Positions 49,191 through 59,400 of a DNA stretch of 64,000 nucleotides are shown here, one piece after another. Position numbers and translations under genes: made by a program. Position 1 is the stretch's first letter, and each line of letters starts with the position of its first letter. Below the pieces are notes generated by a model that had not been told where the DNA came from, ran no database searches, and was given only the letters and a program-made list of their open reading frames with translations. The DNA comes from Glandiceps talaboti (lineage: Eukaryota > Hemichordata > Enteropneusta > Spengelidae), in NCBI RefSeq assembly GCF_964340395.1, contig NC_135549.1, positions 11,849,342 to 11,913,341 on the forward strand. Reading direction: 5' to 3'.

Positions 49191-49556
49191 TGTTAATAAT
49201 AATAATGATGTTGGTTTTTATATAGCGCTTTCCCATTCTGTGTTGAAAGCGCTTTATTACCCTCGACACGGATCTATAGCGGCACGACGACCCTTTATAC
49301 TTCCTCAACTCCCTGGCGAGTATACAATCCATTGCAGCCTTTATAAGCGCATAGGAATAAAACATTCACATTGCTATCTCTATCCTGCCAGGTCCCCAGC
49401 TATACAGCTTGGTTGACTGAGGCTTTATCGTGGTTCTAATCTTGCCCAGGGACTTTAGCCATTCAGAAACAAATGGCAGCGATGGGGCTCGAACCTGCAA
49501 TATGCGGATACTAAGCAGGCCATTCTAACTATTCGTCCATCATGACACCATAATGC
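49191..49556 (-). mobile_element. tRNA-derived SINE 2 with AGCGCTTT-type 3' end
   Basis: On the minus strand the 5' tRNA-like head (GATGGACGAATAGTTAGAATG) is followed by a B box GGTTCGAGCCC (49485-49495). The body has GTCCCTGGGCAAGATT and GCTGGGGACCTGG. The 3' region has the paired phrases GGTAATAAAGCGCTTTC and GGGAAAGCGCTATATAAA, which could pair through GCGCT, and ends in (ATT/ATG)n near 49191-49207. The plan (tRNA head, conserved body, AAAGCGCT tail) is typical of animal SINEs mobilised by a LINE sharing the tail. The exact superfamily (V or Deu type) is not certain. Confidence 0.82.
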
Positions 49557-49886
49557 TATATCATTCCTTTCCATGTCTGTTCTATCAATAACCCTGTTTC
49601 CCTCAAATCAACGTGGAATACGAAATAAATGTTTCAGTGCCGTTTAGTATGGCATATGATTGGCGTGGTGACAGACTTACATACCATACACATTGGTATG
49701 AACGACAGTCGCATAATCCGAGTGACACTAAGAACACATTAAAACGTCTACCTATTGAAGCAATCTTCTAAATTGGTATTTGTTGAAAAGATGTGTGGCG
49801 TGCAATACTAGAAACATTTCACTTTGTATATTGAATTGGGATTGCTTGTCCCATGTTTAACTTGAATTGACCTTTCTTTTCAATAT
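49557..49886. other. Anonymous sequence between a SINE and repeat A
   Basis: Nothing is recognised. Confidence 0.4.
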
Positions 49887-49901
49887 TCTTGGTACAACCA
49901 A

Positions 49902-49932
<31 letters not shown>

Positions 49933-50872
49933 CAGTCTGCCTGTCCATGTGTGGATATGCGGTTGTATGTATGTGGGGTGGGGGAGATATGTTATTCAAA
50001 GCCTTGGTCAAAGGCTTAAGCTCCAAAAATGCTGGGCCAGTAAATCTGAAATTTTGTTGGAATGTTTCTAAGGATATATAGATGAAAAATGTTGACAACA
50101 GGACGATCTCATTTTTGATATGCAAAGATTGTCCCAAAAAATATAATGTTTAATCCTAGATATCTCGGCAGATTGGGCTCAAATTCGATTGGGGTTTTAA
50201 AAAAATGTCTGAAAGTGATGACGCTAGCGCTTCTGTAACAGTTGATTTGCAAATCAAAAGAATATGATTCTTTGATCAAAATACTTACACTCAAAAATGA
50301 AAACTACTGCGCATATTGGTCTGTAACTCAGTGGGGATGTTTCTAGTACTAGTACAATATATAACTATCGGTAATTTGATGACACGATAGGCCAATAGTT
50401 GATATGCAATTTAAGTTTTAAAATACGATATCAAGTCAAAATCTTGCATTCAAAAAACTACTGAGCAGCTTGGGTTAAACTTCAGTGGGGTGTTTCGAAA
50501 GATATGTAAATGAAGAATTGGTGATAACTGGTGACCAACTTTTTTGTTGATACGCAAATTACAGCATAATCACGTGAATTTAAGTCAAACTTTTTGAATT
50601 GTTTTGGAATTGGTGGGATTCTGAAAATGTGATGATAATTGATTTTATGATAGCAAGATGAACTCATGCGCACATGATATGTAAAATGTGATTTTTAGTC
50701 TTAAACCTTAATATCAGTGAAAACGTGGTGAATAGGTTTGACAGCTGGTAGTCTTGATGGGATGTCTTGATGATATATTACTCAAGCTAAGATGGGATGA
50801 TCACTGCTATGTGTTCAAATAAAACTGAAAGTGGGTTCATGACTACAACGCCATTAACTTTACTTTTGTCGT
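49887..50872 (+). repeat. Repeat family A, copy 6 (diverged)
   Basis: The left end is GGTACAACCAAACT, followed by a TG array (49905-49933) and a TCTG remnant. About five modules follow, with AAAACTACTGAGCAG or close variants, TGTTTCTA, and octamer-type phrases now mutated (ATATGCAAAGATT 50117, ATATGCAATTTAAG 50402, ATACGCAAATTAC 50552). The right end is GACTACAACGCCATTAAC near 50845, a decayed form of the family terminus. It is older than copies 1, 3 and 4. Confidence 0.55.
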
Positions 50873-53288
50873 ACAGTTTCCTACGCCTCCTTGCCTAACC
50901 ATAAATGATTATAGCTGGTGCTAGAGCTATCGATATCATACAATTGTAGTATGCGTAGAATTAAAAGGAATCCATAGCTGTCTGCAGTGACTATAAATTT
51001 CCCACCAAAATGATATGCATCAAAGGATCAGAATATATATTATGTGATATTTTTAAGAGTCTTAGGCTAGTTATAGAATGTGCTTTAGTTTCATTTCAAG
51101 ATGTACACCCCTAGAGACACTGACTTCCTTTGATATTTGTAATAGGGACTATCGGGTTACATTTATGATGATCACATGGCAACATATTATTTCATAAATG
51201 AACTAATATCCGTAACGTAAGACCTGTTAATTTTTATCACGTTCTTGAAAATGTGCAAGAGCTAGACTACAAATTCGGTCCTGACAAAGTATCTGACTGA
51301 ATGTCTGTTTGCCATAATTGTGAAACAAACCTTTAGTTGTACATGTATATGCAATGAGCCGATTGCCGACCTGTATATTAAGATGTTATCTACTATGGCG
51401 CTCTTCAAAGCAGTGTTATCAGGTAGTTCATATTCAAGCTGATCCTTGCATTTCTTGAAAGATCAGTTATCTATTATCTTTATTAAAACGCGGGGTTCAG
51501 TTTTGGCAATAGCGACCGACCAATCTTCCAACTATTCCAGTACAACGATGTACAAACACTAACACAAACAACAAGTATGAGTATATACAAATTTAACAAT
51601 CTGTTAAAGTACCAAAAGATAAAAGAGACGACATGGTTAATGTTCATAATTAGGCGGGGGAAAATATGTGTGTGTTCCGTTAACATGGCCTCATAAAATA
51701 GCAACCAATGTAGGTCGGGGTTATATTTCATTCTATTGTTATCTTGTTAATTGGTTTTGGAAAAATATTGCTTTGACTCAAACACAAGCAAAATGTCGGT
51801 CAGAATACCCCTTCTATGATAGTTCGATGAAATATGTACAGACGTAGCTGGGGAAAGAACACAGACGTGCATGAAGGTCAAGAAGACAACGAATTTTTGT
51901 ATCTTTGTGTTTTAAAAGTTTAAAACAACGTAACAGTTTAGGGTCGGAGGCTGAAACTGAGGTCGGTCGGTTATCGGAAACACACAGATTTCTTATTTGG
52001 CCTTATGTAAACTCTTTTCAAAGCTAGAAGGTTTGCACTTTGGATGTATACGTATAAGCTGAACAGTAAGAAAGATTACACAGTACAGTAGAAAATACAA
52101 GCCCTTTTATCATGATGATATACGTTACACTATGACAACCATTTTGTTGTAACGTTTTAAATAGTTGTACATTATCTCATAAACTGTAAGACTTACGTCT
52201 TATTCACCCAGTTATGCATTTGTGCCTCCAACCACTCCATATTAGTTAATGGTCAAAATTAAGCTTTCCCTAGCTAGTTATCACACACACCGTGTATGTA
52301 ACCATTGTTTAACTTAGAAGATGATACATGGGTAACGGGCAATGGCGACTTTTTAAAGAATCATTTTTATCTCAGACTGATCTGAGGTTTGTAATCGATT
52401 ATAGATCAAACGTTATTATATTTGACAGTTTTCTTCATATAATAAACAACAGACAGAACTTACCACAAGCATTTGTTTAAAATTCTAATGCATTCCCATG
52501 GAACGTTGTTAGAATAATTTCAATTATTAGTATATTTCATGGACCACCCAGCACATACATACGAGTTTTTGGCCTGAGTTGGCATCAGTCTGTCATCAGG
52601 TTCCCGGGAATGGTTCACATATTATTTCTCCGGTCATGTTATTGACGTGTTACGGCGACATCTCGTTGTGCTCGACCGGACATACAAATCGATCTTATAA
52701 AGTAGACTAAATACTACATTCGCTCGTATTATGGAAGGTCACCAGAAGTAATCGCAATAATTGCTTACTGATAAAGGCATTTGATAGAGTACTATAATAT
52801 GTAAGTGAAAACTGTTGTATGGGATGTAAATCATGATCCTGCCGATCAAAAGTTGCACATCCTTTCTGTAAGTCTGAAATTAGTTTATTTTCCACAGGAA
52901 TTACATTTGTTGGTTTGTATTACATAAAACACACAGTGTAATTCATAAACTTAAAGTCATTATTTTCTGAAAGGTTTCAATGAAAGTAAAGTAGACTAGT
53001 TAAATAAATCCGATTGGTGAATTTCAGGTGCGGTTATTCTAAATTAAGTATACATTTTATGAGGAAAGGTATAGACGATCAGAACTTGGGAGTCAATACA
53101 GTTCTGTTTAATTGGAAATAGAAACGTAAAAAGAATCGCATTTAAAGTAAAAACTGTGATGCCAAGAGCCAAGTCGCTCTCATTATCATAGAAGACGTAT
53201 CACCATAGAATTATATCTTCGCAAATTAAAAGGTAACAAAGGCAAAGCTGGTTTTATCTTGGCTGCATTTAATTATGCTTAGAGGCCC
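50873..53288. other. Anonymous sequence, no supported gene
   Basis: About 2.4 kb with only background open frames (for example 51483-51731 and 52707-52895 minus). No repeat is recognised. Confidence 0.4.
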
Positions 53289-53452
53289 GGCACAATTATT
53301 TTCACCAATTCTTCTTTCGCGACATCTCTAAAATAAAGTTATTTATCAAACGGACAAATTTGGAGGTGGCACAATTATTTTCAGCAATTCTTCTTTCGCG
53401 ACATCTCTAAAATAAAGTTATTTATCAAACTGACAAATCTGGAGGGGGCACA
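53289..53452. repeat. 79 bp tandem duplication
   Basis: Units at 53289-53367 and 53368-53446 differ at only four positions. The first six bases of a third unit follow (GGCACA at 53447). The unit contains TTCTTTCGCGACATCTC. Similarity this high points to a recent duplication. Confidence 0.93.
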
Positions 53453-54317
53453 AACGAAGTACTAACTACTGCAAGTAATCTTTCGTGAGTGCAAATTTAT
53501 ATTGAAAAAAAATATATTCAAATACCATTATTCGTGTTGCCGGAAGCAAGTCTATATATTGGGCCATGGCAATCGACTCAGAATTATATTAAATCAAGTG
53601 ATACTTATTTGATTTTATTATAAATGATAATTTTTTATCACAATTTCAACCACCTTACTGTACATAAAATGAAGTTTATGTTAGTTCATGTAATACTAGT
53701 AGGGTATGCTCTTGATTCGTTACTAGGAAGATCTAGGAAGACTACTACTCGAATTTGGGCGTTGTTTGAAGTATTAGCTGTCATAAGTAGTGAAAGGAAA
53801 CCAAGGTTTTACAATATTAGATGAAATTGCAAAATAATATTTTTGCTTTAAAACACCCTACATGTATATGCCAGAGGTCCGGAATGCACTTCCATCTAAT
53901 TCCTTGACGGCTAACTGACCCGTTTCACTACCAGTGAGCACTGGAATGTAATGCCGTCATTCGTCATAGAAACATTCATTTTGTATATATATATCACCAT
54001 TGATAAACGATTCTAGGTTCACCAAAAGTCAAAAAATGACAAGGTGCTGAAAGCTAAATTATAAATCATTTTAGATGAAATCATTGATTTCTCCATCCAA
54101 GTCTGTATAACTTTCATTGTCCATAATCAACTTAACCACACCATCACTGTAGATGAAAGCAAATAACAAACACAAAACCCTGTCATTCCCATGAACTTGA
54201 CTTACAGTATACAATCATTGTGAAATGAAGTCAAAATAGTCTAGACTAATGTATAAACTTTCTTTTCTTTCGCAGAACCATTACACATTTCATTGTACAA
54301 TTACATGTAACAATAAT
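53453..54317. other. Anonymous sequence, no supported gene
   Basis: The plus-strand open frame at 53624-53824 has no recognisable motif. Confidence 0.4.
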
Positions 54318-54383
<66 letters not shown>

Positions 54384-54390
54384 TATTATT
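54318..54390. repeat. (ATT)n microsatellite
   Basis: About 23 ATT units with one interruption near 54380. Confidence 0.97.
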
Positions 54391-54496
54391 AATTACATAT
54401 TTGTTTTGTTTTCATGTACCTGGGGATATTATCATTCAACTTACAACCTGTACCAATCTATTATGTACATTTCTGTTAACAGGTAAGGTACTTTTC

Positions 54497-54811
54497 CATT
54501 TTATTATTTATTAATTTATCGAGGTCAGCTCTTAGCACAAGTGAAAGTGGAACTTAAAATCAGTGCCGCCATCGACCAGAACACATCACATTTGCTCTTC
54601 AAACGTAATCATTCACGAGACACGCCGTGGAAGAGTATGTGGCGATCGCTATGACTGTAAGTGTATTACATAGCTTGTGCCTCGGTATTGACTATATAAT
54701 GAGCACTGCCATACACTATCAGGGCAAACTGGCATGAAGCCAGATTCAAACCCAAGTTACCGCGCTCAAGATTTAAACATGTCACTATCTTAACTACCTT
54801 CAGTAATATCA
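54497..54811 (-). mobile_element. tRNA-derived SINE 3 (diverged)
   Basis: On the minus strand an A-box-like GGTAGTTAAGATAGTGAC lies at 54781-54798 and a B-box-like GGGTTTGAATCTGG at 54740-54753, spaced as in tRNA promoters. The 3' end is a TAAATTAATAAATAATAAAAT tail split over 54497-54521. The body shows no obvious match to SINE 1 or SINE 2. It is more decayed than the other two. Confidence 0.6.
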
Positions 54812-54984
54812 ACCACTAATTAACAGGTGCAATGTCTTTATGCTTACTTGAACCTCAGCCAATTTATCTTTGATTGCTTGATGAAATAAAAAAAATTGTA
54901 GCCTATGCACGTTAAAATTGAAGACATATTTTTGTCAAATACTGAAAGAAATTTTGTTCAGTAAGTGCATTTTAATAGTATAAT

Positions 54985-55016
54985 CACTTGTGCTATAATG
55001 ACATTGGCGCTATCGT
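54985..55016 (+). repeat. Repeat family A, isolated 3' end (copy 7)
   Basis: CTTGTGCTATAATGACATTGG followed by CGCTAT matches the family right end, including the TTGGCGC arm. Upstream modules are absent. Confidence 0.45.
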
Positions 55017-55827
55017 CTTAAAACTCCAAGCCCTGCAAGAGGTACAAATATTTATTGGGAATATGTGTTGTGATAAATATTAAATCTAAATATGAAATAA
55101 GTTATTGCAATCTCAAAACGTATTTACAAAATTAACTTTAGAAAATTAAATGTCATAATAAAGTACATTTTGAACTGGAAAGGGCACAACATGAAGAACC
55201 CCTTTCTGAAGTAATCTTGCTTCCATCAATTTATCATTTATAATATTGATTGATGACCAGAATACTAAATCAACCTCTGGTTGCTTTTGATATCAGTTGC
55301 AATCAGTGCCGCTACACGACTAACTTGGATTCAATGGGATGATTTGTTCAGTACAACTTTTATACTTCATTCGCTGCAATCTTCCTATAGTTCAGTGGAT
55401 ATGTTTCTATGTACAAGATATTGCAAGACAGAAAACGGCTATGGACACCTTATGAGTGTCCTGACTACGCACATTTAAAATTCTTGTAAATACGCATACT
55501 TTTGTTAATACTATTAATGCACTTTGTTGACTAAACTCCCAGCAAAAATTAATTGATGTAAGAATTATTAGAATAACGTACATCTTGAGCATTACAATAT
55601 ACGTGAAAGTCGATATTTTAGAAGTGATGTGTCTAGATAGAGAAGTTCTCGAGAAACGATGATTTCATGATTGTTGATATCCACGGAATGACTAAAGAAT
55701 ATGACATATAGAGTAAAGACTTAAATTTACTAAGTATTGGCCAAATTGGGCTTTATTTTGGCAAGGGGTTGTTGAGGTCAAAATAAGTTACAAAAGATAT
55801 AAAGAGCTTGCTTAATTGATATTTCGA
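55017..55827. other. Anonymous sequence, no supported gene
   Basis: The plus-strand frame at 55281-55478 was examined; no splice-site pair and no recognisable motif. Confidence 0.4.
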
Positions 55828-55949
55828 TGTATCTGTATCTGTATCTGTACAAGCACCAATACTGGTTGTCGCGTACGTAGTCAAGGGTCGCGCGTTGGGC
55901 AATACTATCAAGGTACTACGGAGCCCTGGTGTTGATAGCATTCAGTGCA

Positions 55950-56721
55950 GTTTGAAGGCTTGTGTGTTGGGTGCACAGCGAACTTCTTGAGGTAGCGCAT
56001 TCCATAGTGGCAGTGTTTTAGGATATACTGAATGTCGATAGCAGTCTTCATTTGTGGTTATCACTTTGTATTTATGAATGTTTGATAGCCTGGTCTGTAC
56101 TGAACGTGAAGGATTTGATGACTGAAGATATTTGGTATTGTTGTCTGGTGTGGATCCACGAGTCTCTTTATATATTGTGATTAAGCGTGAATTAATGCGT
56201 CAGTCCTGAAGTGATTCTCATCCGAGTTTGTTCAATTTACCAGTGATACTTGATTCCCTACTGTAGTCTCCAACAGCAAAACGAGCAGCACGATGTTGTA
56301 TTCTTTCAATTTTATTACTATCTGACTTATGATGACCAAATAGCGAGCAATATTCCAGTCGAGGTCTGACCAATGATTTGTAGGCTATGGCTTTGGTATG
56401 TGTATCACAATGATAGATGTTTCTCTTCAGGAGACTGGGCACATTATTAGCCTTAGTGGTGGTGTTATTGATATGAGTAGACCATTTCAGGTCACTACTA
56501 AGTTCTACTCCTAAGTACAGGTAATGGATTACTTCCTGCAAGACTGTGTTATCCAGGTGGTATTTTGTCTTGGTTAGGTTCCTTTTATGGGCCATGCGCA
56601 TACTAAAACATTTTGATGCGTTGAAAGACATTTGCCAGGTTTTTTCCCATGGAACAAAAGTGTTAGTCATTTTGAAGTGTGTCTGTATGAGATTGAGTAG
56701 AAATGTCTTTGTATACTGCAA
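55950..56721 (-). pseudogene. LINE reverse transcriptase thumb and C-terminal region
   Basis: WEKTWQMSFNASKC, HYLYLGVELSSDLKWSTHI, LVRPRLEYCS and RIQHRAARFAVGDY are the conserved post-catalytic motifs of CR1/L2 elements, open from 56721 to 56218. Beyond a stop the sequence continues with recognisable C-terminal phrases (CYRHSVYPKTLPLWNALPQE, near 56000) before ending in LNAIN near 55935. Confidence 0.8.
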
Positions 56722-57044
56722 TAATCAGCGAAAAGTCTAACTTTAGAAGAGATGTTGGAAGGCAAGTTGTTGATATATGCAAGGAAAAGACGTGGGCCAA
56801 GAACGGTGCCTTGTGGTACCCCAGATGTTATTCTTTGCTTTAGTAGATGATTCTCCCTCAAGGATTACTTGTTGATGCCGATTTAGTAAGGAACTGATCC
56901 ATTTCAAGGTGTTGCATCTAATGCCAATGTTGTTAACCTTCATCAGGAGTCGTTGATATGTTATAGAGTTGAATGCCTTACTAAACTCCATGATAATAAG
57001 ATCTGCTTGGCTTTTGTTGTTGAGAAACTTAGCAAGGTCTTGAA
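56667..57044 (-). pseudogene. LINE reverse transcriptase, catalytic motifs (inactive)
   Basis: Two overlapping frames carry MEFSKAFNS (motif A), [16 protein letters not shown], then [20 protein letters not shown] (motif B) and RLFADY (motif C). The catalytic aspartate of motif A is glutamate, and the second aspartate of FADD is tyrosine. A frameshift lies near 56850. The enzyme would be dead even without the frame breaks. Confidence 0.85.
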
Positions 57045-57679
57045 CTATAGCTGCAAGGTGGGTGTCACATGAGCGGCCCTTGTATTGCGGAAACCATGTT
57101 GTACGTCCACTAATATGTTATGTTTGTCAAAATGGTCCATGATGGGATGATGTAGAATGTGTTCTAACAATGTGCTTGGTATTAAAGTGAGTGAGACTGG
57201 TCTGCAATTTCCTGGTTTGGTTCTGTCGCCTTCCTTATAGAGTGGTGTGACATTGGCATCAAACCAAGCTTGAGGTAAATGCCCAGAGTTGAGAGACTTT
57301 TGAAAGATCTTGGATAAGATGGGAGCAATATATGGTGCACAGTCCTTCAGAATTCTGGCAGGTATTGCGTCTGGTCCAGAAGCTTTGCTTGGATTGGTGT
57401 ATTTCAGTAGTTTTTCTACCCCAGATGTATTGATGTGTATAGTTGGCAAGGTTGGTACTGTAGAGTTAGGCAAGGTTGGAAAGCTAAGAAGATGTTCATC
57501 AGTATAGACAGAAACAAATTGAGCATTCAGTCATTGGCTTTATCCCTGTGAGAGCTGACAGTAGTACCACTAGAGGCAGTTAGAGTTGGCACTCCAAACA
57601 CTTCCTGTCTGCTTGACTTAGTAAAGTTCCAGAAGGGTTTTGTGTTGTTAGTTTGAAGACTTCCACCTTCTATATTTTG
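57045..57679 (-). pseudogene. LINE reverse transcriptase, N-terminal motifs
   Basis: After the linker end (PFWNFTKSSRQEVFGVPTL) and several frame problems, the frame at 57473-57045 reads TNPSKASGPDAIPARILKDC and SGHLPQAWFDANVTPLYKEG. CRPVSLT, LLEHI and QHGFR follow. These are reverse transcriptase motifs 0, 1 and 2 of the CR1/L2/jockey type. A frameshift follows QHGFR. Confidence 0.85.
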
Positions 57680-57820
57680 ACAGGATAAGGACCATGGACT
57701 AGATTAGTTTCTAGTAAACTATTTCCATGGTCCTCACCAGAGCATTTTCTTTTATTGTATTTGTATTTCCTCTCTGTAATGTTATTACCTTATGTTTCCG
57801 GTGAAAATAAATTCAATTCA
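57680..57820 (+). mobile_element. 141 bp insertion with hairpin and AATTCAATTCA end
   Basis: The insertion splits the linker of the minus-strand LINE. On its left it has an 11 bp inverted repeat, AGGACCATGGA (57688-57698) and TCCATGGTCCT (57724-57734), with an inner TAGTTT/AAACTA pair. On its right it ends GTGAAAATAAATTCAATTCA. The right end looks like the 3' end of a retroposon inserted in the plus orientation. Only a very short possible target duplication (TGAC) is visible. Confidence 0.5.
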
Positions 57821-57972
57821 ATGACGTCATATACATATTCCTGTTTAGCTTTCCTGCTCTTACAGTCTGTGTTTCTACGATGTTTTTTGAAAGCATTCAA
57901 GGTTGCATGTTTCCTTGCTTTCTTGTATAGACGTTTCTTTTCACGAATGTCTCTTCCTATGGAACTGTTCAT
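57821..57972 (-). pseudogene. LINE linker after the endonuclease
   Basis: The translation WMNSSIGRDIREKKRLYKKA is the conserved basic linker found between endonuclease and reverse transcriptase in CR1/L2 elements. It directly adjoins the truncated endonuclease at about 57975, which marks the deletion. Its right side (YVYDVI) is interrupted by the insertion at 57680-57820 and resumes as NIEGGSLQTNNTKPFWNF. Confidence 0.7.
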
Positions 57973-58352
57973 CCACAGTCAGTTGTCAGATCTGTTACCT
58001 CACTGGCTATCAGATTATCTTTCACTGCAATTAATACCCCTCTACGAGTTTCATTATTTCCTCTGTCTTTTCTGAAAACCTGATAGTTTGTTGGGAAAAT
58101 TTCTGTGATTGAGATATTCAGCCAGGATTCAGTGCCAGTTACGACATCTGGTTCTTCAGTCTCTATGATAACTTGAAACTGATGTAACTTTACTCTTACA
58201 CTCTGACAGTTAACGTTCAAAAACTTGATAGGTTTTGCCTTGAGTTTTTGCTTTGCTTTACTCTTGTTATTCTGAGCTCGATTTGTTTTTGGTGTAGATG
58301 TCGGATACTGTATGCTCCTGGGGTTTATATCTTCCAGATCTTTGACATTCAA
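57969..58352 (-). pseudogene. LINE endonuclease, N-terminal half
   Basis: This is an APE-type endonuclease fragment. KFLNVNCQSVRVKLHQFQ contains the first metal-site asparagine motif. TEEPDVVTGTESWLN carries the catalytic glutamate (TES/TEW type), and RGVLIAVKDN is the following strand. The fragment ends abruptly near DLTTDCG. The C-terminal motifs (GDFN-like and SDH) are missing because the sequence jumps directly to the post-endonuclease linker. Stop codons lie upstream at about 58360 and 58470. Confidence 0.8.
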
Positions 58353-58515
58353 ACTTTAATTTGTAGATACGGTTAGTGATTCAAAAGAATTGGATAAGTC
58401 GAGAGAACTTGGATTGTTAAAGATGGATGATGCGAAATTTAGCAGACCACAGGTATCACTTATCTATACATATGACTCATGATTTTGTAGAGCTTCGAAG
58501 ATGGCATCACCCATG

Positions 58516-58710
58516 TTAATACACTCCTTGTTTCCATTTTACTGCCGTACTGCAGACACCGCATGGGTATTTAGGTACATATGGACCTGGATTGATGTTG
58601 ACATCACCAGATAAAAGGAGCGAAATACTGAAATAGACGGAAATGTTCATTGATTTAATAGCAATGTTATATTTGTAAGGAATAGACAAGGATCTAGATA
58701 CCTGGAACAA
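58516..58710 (-). pseudogene. LINE ORF N-terminus: 2A-like motif and cysteine-rich finger
   Basis: The hydrophobic stretch VYFSISLLL is followed by SGDVNINPGP (residues 34-43 of the open stretch; DNA 58582-58608). The finger start YPCGVCSTAVKWKQG follows and then the frame stops. NPGP after a hydrophobic helix is the signature of 2A-type ribosome-skipping peptides, known at the N-termini of some APE-type LINEs. The usual glutamate (DxExNPGP) is asparagine here, so activity is doubtful. The rest of the PHD-like finger is lost. Confidence 0.7.
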
Positions 58711-58869
58711 ACTTAACGGATTGTCTATGGTACTGTAGTTGAATAATGCTGCTGTATCCGAATCGGAGATACATGCCCAGCTATTGATGTCAGTATAGAC
58801 TTCGAAGAGTATGATAATACTGGATTTACTTTGACTGTAGAAACCACTTGGTACATAAGAGCCATGTAG

Positions 58870-59352
58870 GTGAGTGTTAGCTTTAGCTTGACCATGTTAG
58901 AGGATCCTGTCTTTATAGCAATGATATTCTATGGTTTAGAACAGAATGCAAAGGAATCTTGGGAAGAGTCAGAAGAGAAAGTACAAGACATAATTAAGAA
59001 CAGTCTACATATTGACGACAATATTGAGTTGGATCGGGTCCATAGATTATCCACTGCCCGCTCTAGACCCCAGCCACGTATCGCCAAATTTAGTCGCTAT
59101 AAAGATAAGGATAAAGTCTTGAAGGCAAGTAGACGTGAGAAGAGTTCATTACCTGCTGGAATTCGAGTAGGAGAAGATTTTTCCAATATGGTGAGAGAGA
59201 AAAGGCGGAAGTTATGGCCAACTATGGATGAAGCAGTAAAGGAAGGAAAACAAGCAACAATGAGGTATGATCATGATAAACTCGTAATAAATGGAGATGT
59301 TTATGTTTACGATAACAAAACGCAAGATGTTGTACCAGTCAGAAGGAGATAG
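58870..59352 (+). CDS. LINE ORF1 protein (L1 transposase-22-like), N-terminally truncated
   Basis: ORF1 proteins of this group bind the LINE RNA as trimers and act as nucleic-acid chaperones. The recognisable part is the RRM-like and C-terminal domains. IFYGLEQNAKESWEESEEKV matches the RRM start. ELDRVHRLS, IAKFSRYKDKDKVLKASR and IRVGEDFS are the conserved central phrases. KRRKLWPTMDEAVKEGKQA and VYVYDNKTQDVVPVRRR are the C-terminal domain and end. The usual N-terminal coiled coil is absent: only about 20 unrelated residues precede IFYGL. The stop is TAG at 59350-59352, and ORF2 follows in the same frame. Confidence 0.85.
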   Translation: MSVSFSLTMLEDPVFIAMIFYGLEQNAKESWEESEEKVQDIIKNSLHIDDNIELDRVHRLSTARSRPQPRIAKFSRYKDKDKVLKASRREKSSLPAGIRVGEDFSNMVREKRRKLWPTMDEAVKEGKQATMRYDHDKLVINGDVYVYDNKTQDVVPVRRR

Positions 59353-59400
59353 GGATGTGGCCGAGGCAGACAAACAAATTTTCATGCAACACAGAATGCA

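Larger units (their letters stand above)
55828..58710 (-). mobile_element. CR1/L2-like LINE, decayed copy
   Basis: Read on the minus strand the order is: a 2A-like NPGP motif, a PHD-like zinc finger start, part of an endonuclease, a linker, a reverse transcriptase, a C-terminal region, and a 3' end in (GATACA)3 (55828-55845). The copy has stop codons, frameshifts, an internal deletion that removes the C-terminal half of the endonuclease, and a 141 bp foreign insertion (57680-57820). The short hexamer tail in place of poly-A fits CR1/L2-type elements. Its 5' end lies somewhere between 58710 and 58860. Confidence 0.85.
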
